DNA of 64,000 nucleotides from NCBI RefSeq assembly GCF_007176755.1, contig NZ_BJTV01000001.1:310001-374000 (forward strand), given 5' to 3'. The notes beneath the pieces were generated by a model, which was not told the origin of the DNA, made no database searches, and saw nothing but the letters and a program-made list of their open reading frames with translations. Made by a program: the position numbers and the translations under genes. Positions 32,449 to 40,093 of the stretch are shown in pieces (the first letter of the stretch is position 1; the number at the start of each line of letters is the position of its first letter). The DNA comes from Streptomyces sp. 1-11. Lineage in GTDB: Bacteria > Actinomycetota > Actinomycetes > Streptomycetales > Streptomycetaceae.

Positions 32449-33510
32449 CTAGCGCAGCCGGGGCTGGATCTTGTCGATGAAGATGGTCTGCTTCTGCTCG
32501 TCCGTCAGGTGGCACGCGGCGGCGCGGCCCTCGCCCAGCGGCGGCCGCACCTCCGAGCAGAGGTTGCCCGGCACCTCTTCGCGGAACACGCAGCGCGGGT
32601 GGAAGCGGCACCCGGCGGGCGGGTTGAGCAGCGAGGGCGGGGTGCCGGGGATCGGCGTCAGGTGCTGGTCCAGGTCGCTGTCCAGGCGCGGCATCGAGCT
32701 GAGCAGGCCCCAGGTGTAGGGGTGCTTCGGCTCGTGCAGCACCTCGCGGACGCTGCCGCGCTCCACGGCCCGGCCGGCGTACATCACCAGCAGGTCGTCG
32801 GCCATGTGCGAGATGACGCCCAGGTCGTGGGTGATGAAGATGATCGCGGAGCCGAACTCCTGCTGGAGGTCCTTCAGCAGGTCGAGGATCTGCGCCTGCA
32901 CGGTCACGTCGAGCGCGGTGGTCGGCTCGTCGGCGATCAGCAGCTCGGGGTCGCACATCAGCGCCATGGCGATCATCGCGCGCTGGCGCATACCGCCGGA
33001 GAACTGGTGCGGGTAGTCGTCGAAGCGCACCTTGGGCTGCGGGATGCCGACCTTCTCCAGCATCTGGATGGCCCGGTCCTTGGCCTCCTTCTTGGAGGCG
33101 CCGCGGTGCTTCATGAACGGCTCGGAGAGCTGGCGGCCCACCGTGTAGAACGGCGACAGGGCGGTCAGCGGGTCCTGGAAGATCATCGCCATCTTGTTGC
33201 CGCGGAGCCGCTCCAGCTCGCGCTCGCTCGCGGTGACGAGTTCCTTGCCGTCGAGGACGATCTCCCCGTCGATCTTGGAGGTCCGCGGGTTGTGCAGGCC
33301 CAGGATCGTCAGGTTGGTGACGGACTTGCCGGAGCCGGACTCGCCGACGATGCCCAGGGTCTTGCCGCGCTCGACGTCGAAGGAGAGGCCGTCGACCGCC
33401 TTGACGATGCCGTCCTCGGTGGAGAACTGCACCTTCAGATCGCGCACCGAGAGGAAGCTCTCCGGACCGGTCGGGGCCGACGCGTCCTCGGTCTTGGTCA
33501 GTGTGGTCAC
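32449..33510 (-). CDS. bldKD: BldK importer ATP-binding protein BldKD
   Basis: A 353-aa oligopeptide ABC ATPase of the OppD type. Walker [15 protein letters not shown]-loop [13 protein letters not shown], signature [15 protein letters not shown] and Walker [14 protein letters not shown] are present, with the OppD-type C-terminal Cys region [18 protein letters not shown]. It lies 13 bp upstream of bldKE and 15 bp after bldKC, so all three are clearly in one transcript. Two nonidentical ATPases are usual for peptide importers of this class. Confidence 0.88.
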   Translation of the reverse strand: MTTLTKTEDASAPTGPESFLSVRDLKVQFSTEDGIVKAVDGLSFDVERGKTLGIVGESGSGKSVTNLTILGLHNPRTSKIDGEIVLDGKELVTASERELERLRGNKMAMIFQDPLTALSPFYTVGRQLSEPFMKHRGASKKEAKDRAIQMLEKVGIPQPKVRFDDYPHQFSGGMRQRAMIAMALMCDPELLIADEPTTALDVTVQAQILDLLKDLQQEFGSAIIFITHDLGVISHMADDLLVMYAGRAVERGSVREVLHEPKHPYTWGLLSSMPRLDSDLDQHLTPIPGTPPSLLNPPAGCRFHPRCVFREEVPGNLCSEVRPPLGEGRAAACHLTDEQKQTIFIDKIQPRLR

Positions 33511-33525
33511 GGTGGTTCGTTCTTC

Positions 33526-34503
33526 CTAGGAGAGCCGGACGCGCGGGTCGATCCAGGCGTACGCGATGTCGGTGAGGATGTTGAAGATCAGGATGAAGAA
33601 GGCACCGAACAGCATGACGCCCATCGTCATGGGGAGGTCCTTGTGGATCGCGCCGTCCACGGCCAGGCGGCCGATGCCCTGCAGCGAGAAGGTCAGCTCG
33701 GTGACGACGGCGCCGCCCAGCATGCTGCTGAGGTCGATGCCGAGGACGGTGACGATCGGGATGAGCGCGCCACGCCAGGCGTAGCGGAAGAAGACGTACT
33801 TGCGCGACATGCCCTTGGCGCGGGCGGTGCGCACGTGCTCCTCGGCGAGCTGCTCGATCATGGAGGAGCGCGCCATACGGGTGTACTGCGCGGTGAAGAT
33901 GGTGGCCATCACCAGGGTGGGCAGCAGCATGCCGGTGAACCAGCCCACGGGGTCCTCGGTGATGGGGACGTACGCGGGGTTCTCCATCCAGCCCGTGCTG
34001 TAGACGAAGATCCACAGGACGATCGGGCCGAGCAGGTAGATCTGGAACGAGCTGAGCACCATCGAGGCGCCGGTGGCGACCTTGTCGACCACGGAGCCGC
34101 GCTTGTACGCGGCGATCATGCCGGCTCCCACACCCACCACGAGGAAGACGACCGCACCGCCGGCGGTGAGCGTCAGCGTAGTCGGGAAGCGGTCCGTGAT
34201 CGTCGACCAGACCATGTCGCCCGAGTAGAACGACTGGCCGAGGCACGGCGCGCTGCAGTGACCGGTCGGGAAGTCACGGCCGACGAAGATGCCCGACATG
34301 AAGTCCCAGAACTGCTGGGTGATCGGGAGGTTGAGGCCGAGGGCCTGGCGGATGTCCTCCAGCCGCTGAGGAGAGCAGTCCTTGCCACAGGCCAGAGAGG
34401 CGTAATCGGATGGCGCGGCGACGAACAGGAAGAACGTGACGGCGCCGATGAGGAACAGGGTGACCAGGGCACCGACCGTGCGCCGGATGATGAACTGAAG
34501 CAT
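33526..34503 (-). CDS. bldKC: BldK importer permease BldKC (OppB type)
   Basis: A 325-aa inner-membrane permease starting MLQFIIRRTVGALVTLFLIG. The first extracytoplasmic loop contains a Cys pair (LACGKDCSPQRLEDIRQALGL), like OppB/DppB proteins. The cytoplasmic EAA-type loop is EHVRTARAKGMSRKYVFFRYAWRG. Six helices are predicted. A strong hairpin separates it from the upstream bldKB gene, so its expression may be lower than that of the binding protein. Confidence 0.88.
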   Translation of the reverse strand: MLQFIIRRTVGALVTLFLIGAVTFFLFVAAPSDYASLACGKDCSPQRLEDIRQALGLNLPITQQFWDFMSGIFVGRDFPTGHCSAPCLGQSFYSGDMVWSTITDRFPTTLTLTAGGAVVFLVVGVGAGMIAAYKRGSVVDKVATGASMVLSSFQIYLLGPIVLWIFVYSTGWMENPAYVPITEDPVGWFTGMLLPTLVMATIFTAQYTRMARSSMIEQLAEEHVRTARAKGMSRKYVFFRYAWRGALIPIVTVLGIDLSSMLGGAVVTELTFSLQGIGRLAVDGAIHKDLPMTMGVMLFGAFFILIFNILTDIAYAWIDPRVRLS

Positions 34504-34552
34504 GGCGGGAGGGCTGCTCTCTGCGGAGACGAGTGGAAGGTTTCACGGAGGT

Positions 34553-34586
34553 GCGGGGACGCGCTCCGCCTGGTGCGCGTCCCCGC
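34553..34586 (-). other. Perfect 12-bp hairpin in the bldKB-bldKC gap
   Basis: Perfect 12-bp inverted repeat (34553-34564 with 34575-34586) around a 10-nt loop, in the 99-bp gap between bldKB and bldKC. No U-tract follows. It could act as a partial terminator or as an RNA-stabilising 3' end for the bldKB message. Such hairpins often raise binding-protein levels over permease levels in ABC importers. Confidence 0.7.
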
Positions 34587-34602
34587 GTTCAGCCGTAGAG
34601 AG

Positions 34603-36399
34603 TTACGACTTCTTCAGGAACAGGTGGTTGATGTCGAGGAGGCTCGACACCGAGCTGTAGCGGGCGCCGCCCACGTTCGAGCCCGAGAGCTGGAACTGCT
34701 TGGTGTACCACAGCGGAGCCGCCGGCACGATCTTCTCCAGCAGGTAGTGCTGCGCCTCCTTCCAGGTGGCCGCGGCCTGCTCGGGCTTCTCGTTCAGCGC
34801 CTTCTTGATCAGCGCCTGGACCTTGGGGTCGTTGACGTGCGAGTAGTTCGACGAACCGTCGGCGACCTGCTCACCGTCGTAGATCGGGGTGACGACCGTG
34901 GACGGCGACGGCCAGTCCTGGCCCCAGCCCGTGACGTACATGTCGTACGGGTTCTTGAGCTTGCCGATCTGCTCGTAGTAGCTCGCCGCGTCGACCTCCT
35001 TGGAGACGACGTTGAAGCCGACCTTGGAGAGGGCGTCCTCGATGGCGACCTTGCGCTTCTGGCCGTTCTCGCTGTTGCCGTAGGCGAAGACGACCTTCTT
35101 CTCGGCCGCCGGGACGCCCTTGAGGAGCTCCTTGGCCTTGGCGATGTTGCCCTGCGGCGTCTTCAGACGGCCGTACGGGTCGTAGCCGGCCTCGTAGCCC
35201 GGCAGGGTCGGGGCGAAGTAGTTCGGGGCCACGTCGCCGCCGTAGACACCGCCCTCACCGGCGATGAGCGACTTGGAGTTCAGCGCGTAGGTGACGGCCT
35301 GGCGGACCTTCAGGTTCTTCACGCGGTCCAGGTTGAAGGTCAGCTGCATCACGTAGGGCTGGTAGCCCTTGACCGTGCGCTTGTTGACCGCCGGGTTCTT
35401 GATGACGTCCTGGATCTGCGTGGCCTCGACGCCGCCGGTGAACTGGATGGCGTTCTTGTCGTTGCCCTGGTCGGCGATCAGACGCTTGGTCTGGGTCGAC
35501 TCGGTGACGCCGAACTGGAAGTTGAAGCCGTCCACGTACTGGTGGCGCACGGAGTCGGTCTTCGGGTCCCAGTTGGTGTTCTTGACGAGCACCAGGGACT
35601 TGCCGTTCTTGTACGACTGGACCTTGTACGGGCCGGTGGCGACCGGGGCCGAGTCGTACTTCTCCTTCGTGTCGTCCTTCGCCGGGACGATCGCGTAGCC
35701 GGCCATGGCCAGCGTCTGCGGCAGGTCCTGGCGCGGGGTGTCGAAGTGGAAGATGACGGTCTTGTCGTCCGGGGTGTCCAGGACGGACTTCGGCAGGTGC
35801 TTGCCGTCGAAGCCGCCCTTGGGCAGCGCGTCGCGGTACTTGGCGCCGCTCAGCCAGTTCTGCAGGTAGGTCGGGCCGTCGAAGATGAACTTCGCGTACA
35901 GGCGCTCGACGGAGTGGCGCACGTCGGCGGACGTGATGACGTTGCCCTTGGCGTCCTTGACGCCGTCCTTCAGGGTGAACGTCCAGGTCTTGCCGCCGTC
36001 CGACGACTTGCCCGAGTCGGTCGCGAGGTCACCCACGACCGAGACGTTGCCCTTGTCGTCCTCCTTGAACTGGGTCAGGCGACGGAAGAGCAGGTTGGCG
36101 ACCTGGCCGGCGTCCGAGACGTAGATCTGGCCCGGGTCCAGGTGCGAGAGGCCCGCCTCCTGGTAGACCGTGATGGTGCCGCCGCTCTGGGCTCCGGCTA
36201 TGTCCTCGGCCGGACCGGTGGAGCCGGCGGCGTCGGCGTAGGTGACCGCCTTCGACTGGACCGAGGCTTCCTTCTGGTCCTTCTTGGAGTCCGCGCCGGT
36301 GTTGGAGCCCTTGTTCTCGGAGCATCCGGTGAGCACGAGGGAGCCGGCCGCGAAAGCGACGACGATGGCCTGCGCTCTGCGCGAGCTGAACGACTTCAT
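34603..36399 (-). CDS. bldKB: BldK oligopeptide-binding lipoprotein BldKB
   Basis: A 598-aa family-5 solute-binding lipoprotein. The signal peptide leads to the lipobox LVLTGC, with Cys near residue 26. The chain then shows QEAGLSHLDPGQIYVSDAGQ, LFRRLTQFKEDDKGN and the peptide-binding fold with KVRQAVTYALNSKSLI. AGGTAGG lies about 11 nt before the ATG. In S. coelicolor BldKB is the receptor for an extracellular developmental oligopeptide; that role is inferred here from gene order. The hairpin after the gene may protect its message. Confidence 0.88.
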   Translation of the reverse strand: MKSFSSRRAQAIVVAFAAGSLVLTGCSENKGSNTGADSKKDQKEASVQSKAVTYADAAGSTGPAEDIAGAQSGGTITVYQEAGLSHLDPGQIYVSDAGQVANLLFRRLTQFKEDDKGNVSVVGDLATDSGKSSDGGKTWTFTLKDGVKDAKGNVITSADVRHSVERLYAKFIFDGPTYLQNWLSGAKYRDALPKGGFDGKHLPKSVLDTPDDKTVIFHFDTPRQDLPQTLAMAGYAIVPAKDDTKEKYDSAPVATGPYKVQSYKNGKSLVLVKNTNWDPKTDSVRHQYVDGFNFQFGVTESTQTKRLIADQGNDKNAIQFTGGVEATQIQDVIKNPAVNKRTVKGYQPYVMQLTFNLDRVKNLKVRQAVTYALNSKSLIAGEGGVYGGDVAPNYFAPTLPGYEAGYDPYGRLKTPQGNIAKAKELLKGVPAAEKKVVFAYGNSENGQKRKVAIEDALSKVGFNVVSKEVDAASYYEQIGKLKNPYDMYVTGWGQDWPSPSTVVTPIYDGEQVADGSSNYSHVNDPKVQALIKKALNEKPEQAAATWKEAQHYLLEKIVPAAPLWYTKQFQLSGSNVGGARYSSVSSLLDINHLFLKKS

Positions 36400-36502
36400 G
36401 AGGCGAATGCACCTACCTGTCGGTTGTTATTCCTGAGTACTGCCTGACGCGGCTGGTAGGCCGACTCCGGGGGTGGCAGTCATCCCCCCACAAGCGGACG
36501 AT

Positions 36503-37549
36503 CTACCGCCCGGACTTGGGGTCGAACGCGTCCCGTACCGAGTCTCCGAGGAGGTTGAAGGCAAGGACGAAGATCACCAAGGCGAGACCGGGGAAGAAGA
36601 GGAACGCCGGGTCCTGCTCGGTGTACTTGGCACCGTTGGCGAACAGCTTCCCCCAGTCCGGGGTCGGCTCGACGAAGCCGACGCCCGCGAAGGACAGGAA
36701 CGCGATGGTGAGGATGGTGCTGGGCAGCGTGTACGTGAACTGCACCAGGATCGGCGTCACCACGTTCGGCAGGATCTCCTTGCGGACGATCCGCCAGGGC
36801 GATGCGCCGGAGACCTTGGCGGCCTCAACGAACTCACGCTCGCGCAGCGACAGCACGGTCGAGCGCACCAGACGGGCCATGCCCATCCAGCCGAGGAGCC
36901 AGAGCACGATGAGCATCGCGACGGCACGCAGGTACGTGGGCGTCTCCTCGCGCGGGTCCACGAAGAACGCGGTCACCACGGGCATGAAGGCGATGAAGAA
37001 CAGCTGCTGCGGGAAGGCGAGGAAGAAGTCGGTGACGCGGCCGATCCAGTAGTCGGTCCTACCGCCGAAGTAACCGCCGATCAGACCGAGGATGACACCC
37101 GTCACCATCATCAGGACCGTGATGCCCAGCGCCATGAACAGCGAGGTCCGCATGCCGTAGACCAGCATGGCGAACACGTCACGGCCGTACTGCGGCTCCA
37201 CGCCGAACCAGTGCGACCCGGACAGACCGCCGAAGTAGCCGAGCGGCAGACCGAAGTCGTCGAGGACCGGCGAGTTCTGGTACGTCGGGTCCTGGCCGTA
37301 CAGGGTGTACGGGTCCGTCCCGCTGATCTTGGTCAGCAGCGGCGCGGCCAGACCGATGACGAAGTACAAAATCACTATCGCCGCACAGATGACACCGGTA
37401 CGGTCACGCTTGAAGCGCTGCCACATCAACTGGCCGGGAGAGCGACCCTCGAGCTTGGTCTCGCCCTTGGCGGGCGCAGGAGCCGGCTCGAGTTCGGGCT
37501 CCAGGGCAACCGACGGCCCGGAGCCTTCAGCCTTGGCAGGACTGGACAT
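36503..37549 (-). CDS. bldKA: BldK importer permease BldKA (OppC type)
   Basis: A 348-aa inner-membrane permease. An N-terminal cytoplasmic tail of about 45 residues (Pro/Glu-rich) precedes a first helix at GVICAAIVILYFVIGLAAPLL. The EAA-type loop is REFVEAAKVSGASPWRIVRKE. The frame remains open for 61 codons further upstream, but ATG 37549 has GGGGGAAGAA before it and starts the recognisable N-terminus. First gene of the bldK cluster, with a 405-bp A/T-rich upstream region and a palindrome. A permease gene placed before the binding-protein gene is the distinctive bldK order. Confidence 0.88.
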   Translation of the reverse strand: MSSPAKAEGSGPSVALEPELEPAPAPAKGETKLEGRSPGQLMWQRFKRDRTGVICAAIVILYFVIGLAAPLLTKISGTDPYTLYGQDPTYQNSPVLDDFGLPLGYFGGLSGSHWFGVEPQYGRDVFAMLVYGMRTSLFMALGITVLMMVTGVILGLIGGYFGGRTDYWIGRVTDFFLAFPQQLFFIAFMPVVTAFFVDPREETPTYLRAVAMLIVLWLLGWMGMARLVRSTVLSLREREFVEAAKVSGASPWRIVRKEILPNVVTPILVQFTYTLPSTILTIAFLSFAGVGFVEPTPDWGKLFANGAKYTEQDPAFLFFPGLALVIFVLAFNLLGDSVRDAFDPKSGR

Positions 37550-37663
37550 GTGAGTTCTTCCCCCGGGGGGTTGGAGAGCTGAGCGCAGCGCAGATACCGG
37601 AGAGTTCTGCGGTTTGGGGGAACTTTCGCCAATGCGTTCAACGCGCGTCAAGGGCGGAAGACA

Positions 37664-37677
37664 TAGGGATCTCCCTA
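37664..37677. promoter_or_regulatory. Palindrome TAGGGA-N2-TCCCTA upstream of bldKA
   Basis: Perfect 6-bp arms with a 2-bp centre, about 115 bp upstream of the bldKA start. A TTGACG element on the minus strand lies beside it. It could be an operator for bldK control. Confidence 0.4.
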
Positions 37678-37900
37678 CCGTCAATATTTTGAGCAAAAAT
37701 TGCAGAGATCGACACCTGTGCGCGCTTGACACGACCGCAGGGTTCTCGGCAAATCGGACAGCTCGTTACTTTTTTTTCGTTACATGTCCGAAACTTGACG
37801 CGCGCGTCCCCGCTATCCGAACACTCGGTACCGGCGGCTTGCCGGGCGAACCGGTCACCGCGCCGCTACCCGTGCCGGGTACGGACATACAGACCGAAAG

Positions 37901-37929
37901 CCCGGCCCTCCAGATGGCGGAGGGCCGGG
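37901..37929 (-). terminator. Intrinsic terminator of typA
   Basis: Perfect 10-bp G/C stem (37901-37910 with 37920-37929), 9-nt loop, followed on the minus strand by CTTTCGGTCTGT. It lies 25 bp after the typA stop. Confidence 0.85.
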
Positions 37930-37954
37930 TTCCATAGGTTTTCGGGCGCGGGCG

Positions 37955-39862
37955 TCAGCCGTGCTTGGCGCGGCTCGCGGCGCGGGCGCGCTCGCGGGCG
38001 TCCAGGTTCACCTTGCGGATGCGAACCGCCTCCGGGGTCACCTCGACGCACTCGTCGTCGCGGCAGAACTCCAGGGACTGCTCCAGCGACAGCTTGCGCG
38101 GCGGCACGATCGCCTCGAACGAGTCGGCCGACGAGGACCGCATGTTCGTGAGCTTCTTCTCCTTGGTGATGTTCACGTCCATGTCGTCGGAGCGCGAGTT
38201 CTCACCGACGATCATGCCCTCGTACACCTCGGTGCCCGGCTCCACGAAGAGCACGCCGCGCTCCTGGAGGTTCGTCATCGCGAAGGCGGTGACGGCGCCG
38301 GAGCGGTCGGCGACCAGGGAGCCGTTGTTGCGGGTCGTCAGGGTGCCGAACCAGGGCTCGAAGCCCTCGTGGATGGAGTGGCCGATGCCCGTGCCGCGGG
38401 TCTGGGTGAGGAACTCGGTACGGAAGCCGATGAGACCGCGGGACGGCACGACGAACTCCATGCGGACCCAGCCCGAGCCGTGGTTGGACATGTTGTCCAT
38501 CCGGCCCTTGCGCACGCCCATGAGCTGCGTGACGGCGCCCATGTGCTCCTCGGGCACGTCGATCGTCATGCGCTCGACCGGCTCGTAGGTCTTGCCGTCG
38601 ACGTCCTTGGTGACGACCTGCGGCTTGCCGACGGTCAGCTCGTAGCCCTCGCGGCGCATCTGCTCGACCAGGATGGCGAGCGCCAGCTCACCGCGGCCCT
38701 GGACCTCCCAGGCGTCCGGACGCTCGGTGTCCAGCACGCGCAGCGAGACGTTGCCGATCAGCTCGCGGTCCAAGCGGTCCTTCACCTGGCGGGCGGTGAC
38801 CTTGCGGTCCTTCACGGCCGCCTTCGCGTCGGCGCCCTTGCCCGTGCCGCCCCGGCCGACCAGCGGCGAGGTGTTGGTGCCGATCGTCATCGAGATCGCG
38901 GGCTCGTCGACCGTGATGAGCGGCAGCGGGACCGGGTTCTCCGGGTCGGCCAGCGTCTCGCCGATCATGATGTCCGGGATACCGGCGACGGCGCAGATGT
39001 CACCGGGGCCGGCCACCTCGGCGGGCTTGCGGGTGAGCGCCTCGGTCATCATCAGCTCGGAGATGCGCACGTTGCTGATGGAGCCGTCGCGCTTGATCCA
39101 GGCGACGGTCTGGCCCTTGCGCAGCTCGCCCTGCTCGACGCGCAGCAGCGCGATGCGGCCGAGGAAGTTGTCGGCGTCCAGGTTGGTGACGTGGGCCTGG
39201 AGCGGGGCGTCCTCGTCGTAGGTGGGGGCCGGGATGTGCTCCAGGATCGTGGAGAAGAACGGCTCCAGGCTGTTGGAGTCGGCCGGCACGGTGCCGTTGT
39301 CCGGCTTGGTCAGCGAGGCGATGCCGTCACGGCCGCAGGCGTAGACGATCGGGAACTCGATCTGCTCCTCGTCCGCGTCCAGGTCCAGGAACAGGTCGTA
39401 GGTCTCGTTGACGACCTCGTCGATCCGGGAGTCCGGGCGGTCCGTCTTGTTGATGCACAGGATGACGGGCAGGCGCTGCTGGAGCGCCTTGCGCAGCACG
39501 AAGCGGGTCTGCGGCAGCGGGCCCTCGGAGGCGTCGACGAGGAGCACCACGCCGTCGACCATCGACAGACCGCGCTCGACCTCGCCGCCGAAATCGGCGT
39601 GACCGGGGGTGTCGATGATGTTGATGGTGATGACGTCCCCCCCGTCCTTGGGGTGGTACTTCACCGCCGTGTTCTTGGCGAGGATCGTGATGCCCTTCTC
39701 ACGCTCCAGGTCGTTCGAGTCCATGACCCGGTCGTCCACCGAGTCGAGCTGGTGGGCGGCGAACGCGCCGGCCTGCTTCAGCATGCCGTCGACGATGGTG
39801 GTCTTGCCATGGTCGACGTGGGCGACGATGGCGACGTTACGGATGTCGTGGCGCGTGGCCAT
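37955..39862 (-). CDS. typA: Ribosome-associated GTPase TypA/BipA
   Basis: A 635-aa translational GTPase that binds the ribosome. G1 is [10 protein letters not shown]3 [12 protein letters not shown] and G4 NKTDRPD. An EF-G-like domain III and the BipA C-terminal region ([19 protein letters not shown]) follow. A basic tail ([13 protein letters not shown]) ends the protein. I chose ATG 39862 at MATRHDIRN; a longer frame adds 28 residues without similarity. It is monocistronic, with a strong terminator, between bldK and an orphan peptide-binding protein, as I recall for S. coelicolor. Confidence 0.95.
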   Translation of the reverse strand: MATRHDIRNVAIVAHVDHGKTTIVDGMLKQAGAFAAHQLDSVDDRVMDSNDLEREKGITILAKNTAVKYHPKDGGDVITINIIDTPGHADFGGEVERGLSMVDGVVLLVDASEGPLPQTRFVLRKALQQRLPVILCINKTDRPDSRIDEVVNETYDLFLDLDADEEQIEFPIVYACGRDGIASLTKPDNGTVPADSNSLEPFFSTILEHIPAPTYDEDAPLQAHVTNLDADNFLGRIALLRVEQGELRKGQTVAWIKRDGSISNVRISELMMTEALTRKPAEVAGPGDICAVAGIPDIMIGETLADPENPVPLPLITVDEPAISMTIGTNTSPLVGRGGTGKGADAKAAVKDRKVTARQVKDRLDRELIGNVSLRVLDTERPDAWEVQGRGELALAILVEQMRREGYELTVGKPQVVTKDVDGKTYEPVERMTIDVPEEHMGAVTQLMGVRKGRMDNMSNHGSGWVRMEFVVPSRGLIGFRTEFLTQTRGTGIGHSIHEGFEPWFGTLTTRNNGSLVADRSGAVTAFAMTNLQERGVLFVEPGTEVYEGMIVGENSRSDDMDVNITKEKKLTNMRSSSADSFEAIVPPRKLSLEQSLEFCRDDECVEVTPEAVRIRKVNLDARERARAASRAKHG

Positions 39863-39963
39863 ATTGCGGCGTACTCCCGGAATTGAGGATTGCCCTGCGC
39901 GGACGTCGGTGTTGCTGCGCGGGCCCTGCCGGGCTGGACACGCCACGGCCTCACCCCATGGTA

Positions 39964-39999
39964 CGTGGCCCTGCGGGCTGAGGCCTCCGCAGGGCCACG
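39964..39999 (-). terminator. Terminator hairpin (13-bp stem) after the orphan binding protein
   Basis: Perfect 13-bp stem (39964-39976 with 39987-39999) and a 10-nt loop, downstream of the solute-binding gene that ends at 40094. Confidence 0.75.
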
Positions 40000-40015
40000 G
40001 GGACGGGAGCCGGAC

Positions 40016-40084
40016 GGTTCCGGTTCACGCTCCGGACGGGCTCCGGTTCATCCGCCGGACAGGCTCCGGTTCATTCGCCGGACC
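40016..40084. repeat. Three tandem 23-bp intergenic repeats
   Basis: Units at 40016-40038, 40039-40061 and 40062-40084 share CCGGTTCA, a short variable segment and CCGGAC. They lie between the stop of the orphan binding protein and its terminator hairpin, so they are transcribed in its 3' untranslated region. A length of 23 bp is not a multiple of three. Confidence 0.8.
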
Positions 40085-40093
40085 GGCCGGTCG

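Larger units (their letters stand above)
37550..37954. other. 405-bp intergenic region, bldK promoter and typA terminator
   Basis: No gene seen. It is much richer in A/T than its surroundings (about 37,620-37,800), with a run of nine T. It contains a palindrome (37664-37677), directly repeated TCGTTAC flanking the T run (near 37,755-37,770), and the typA terminator (37901-37929). The bldK promoter must lie here. Confidence 0.5.

Noticed and set aside
32353..36447. A 1,364-codon plus-strand open frame opposite the bldK genes
   Set aside because: It is a high-GC shadow of four well-recognised minus-strand genes. Its translation is Val/Arg/Leu/Gly-rich without any domain.
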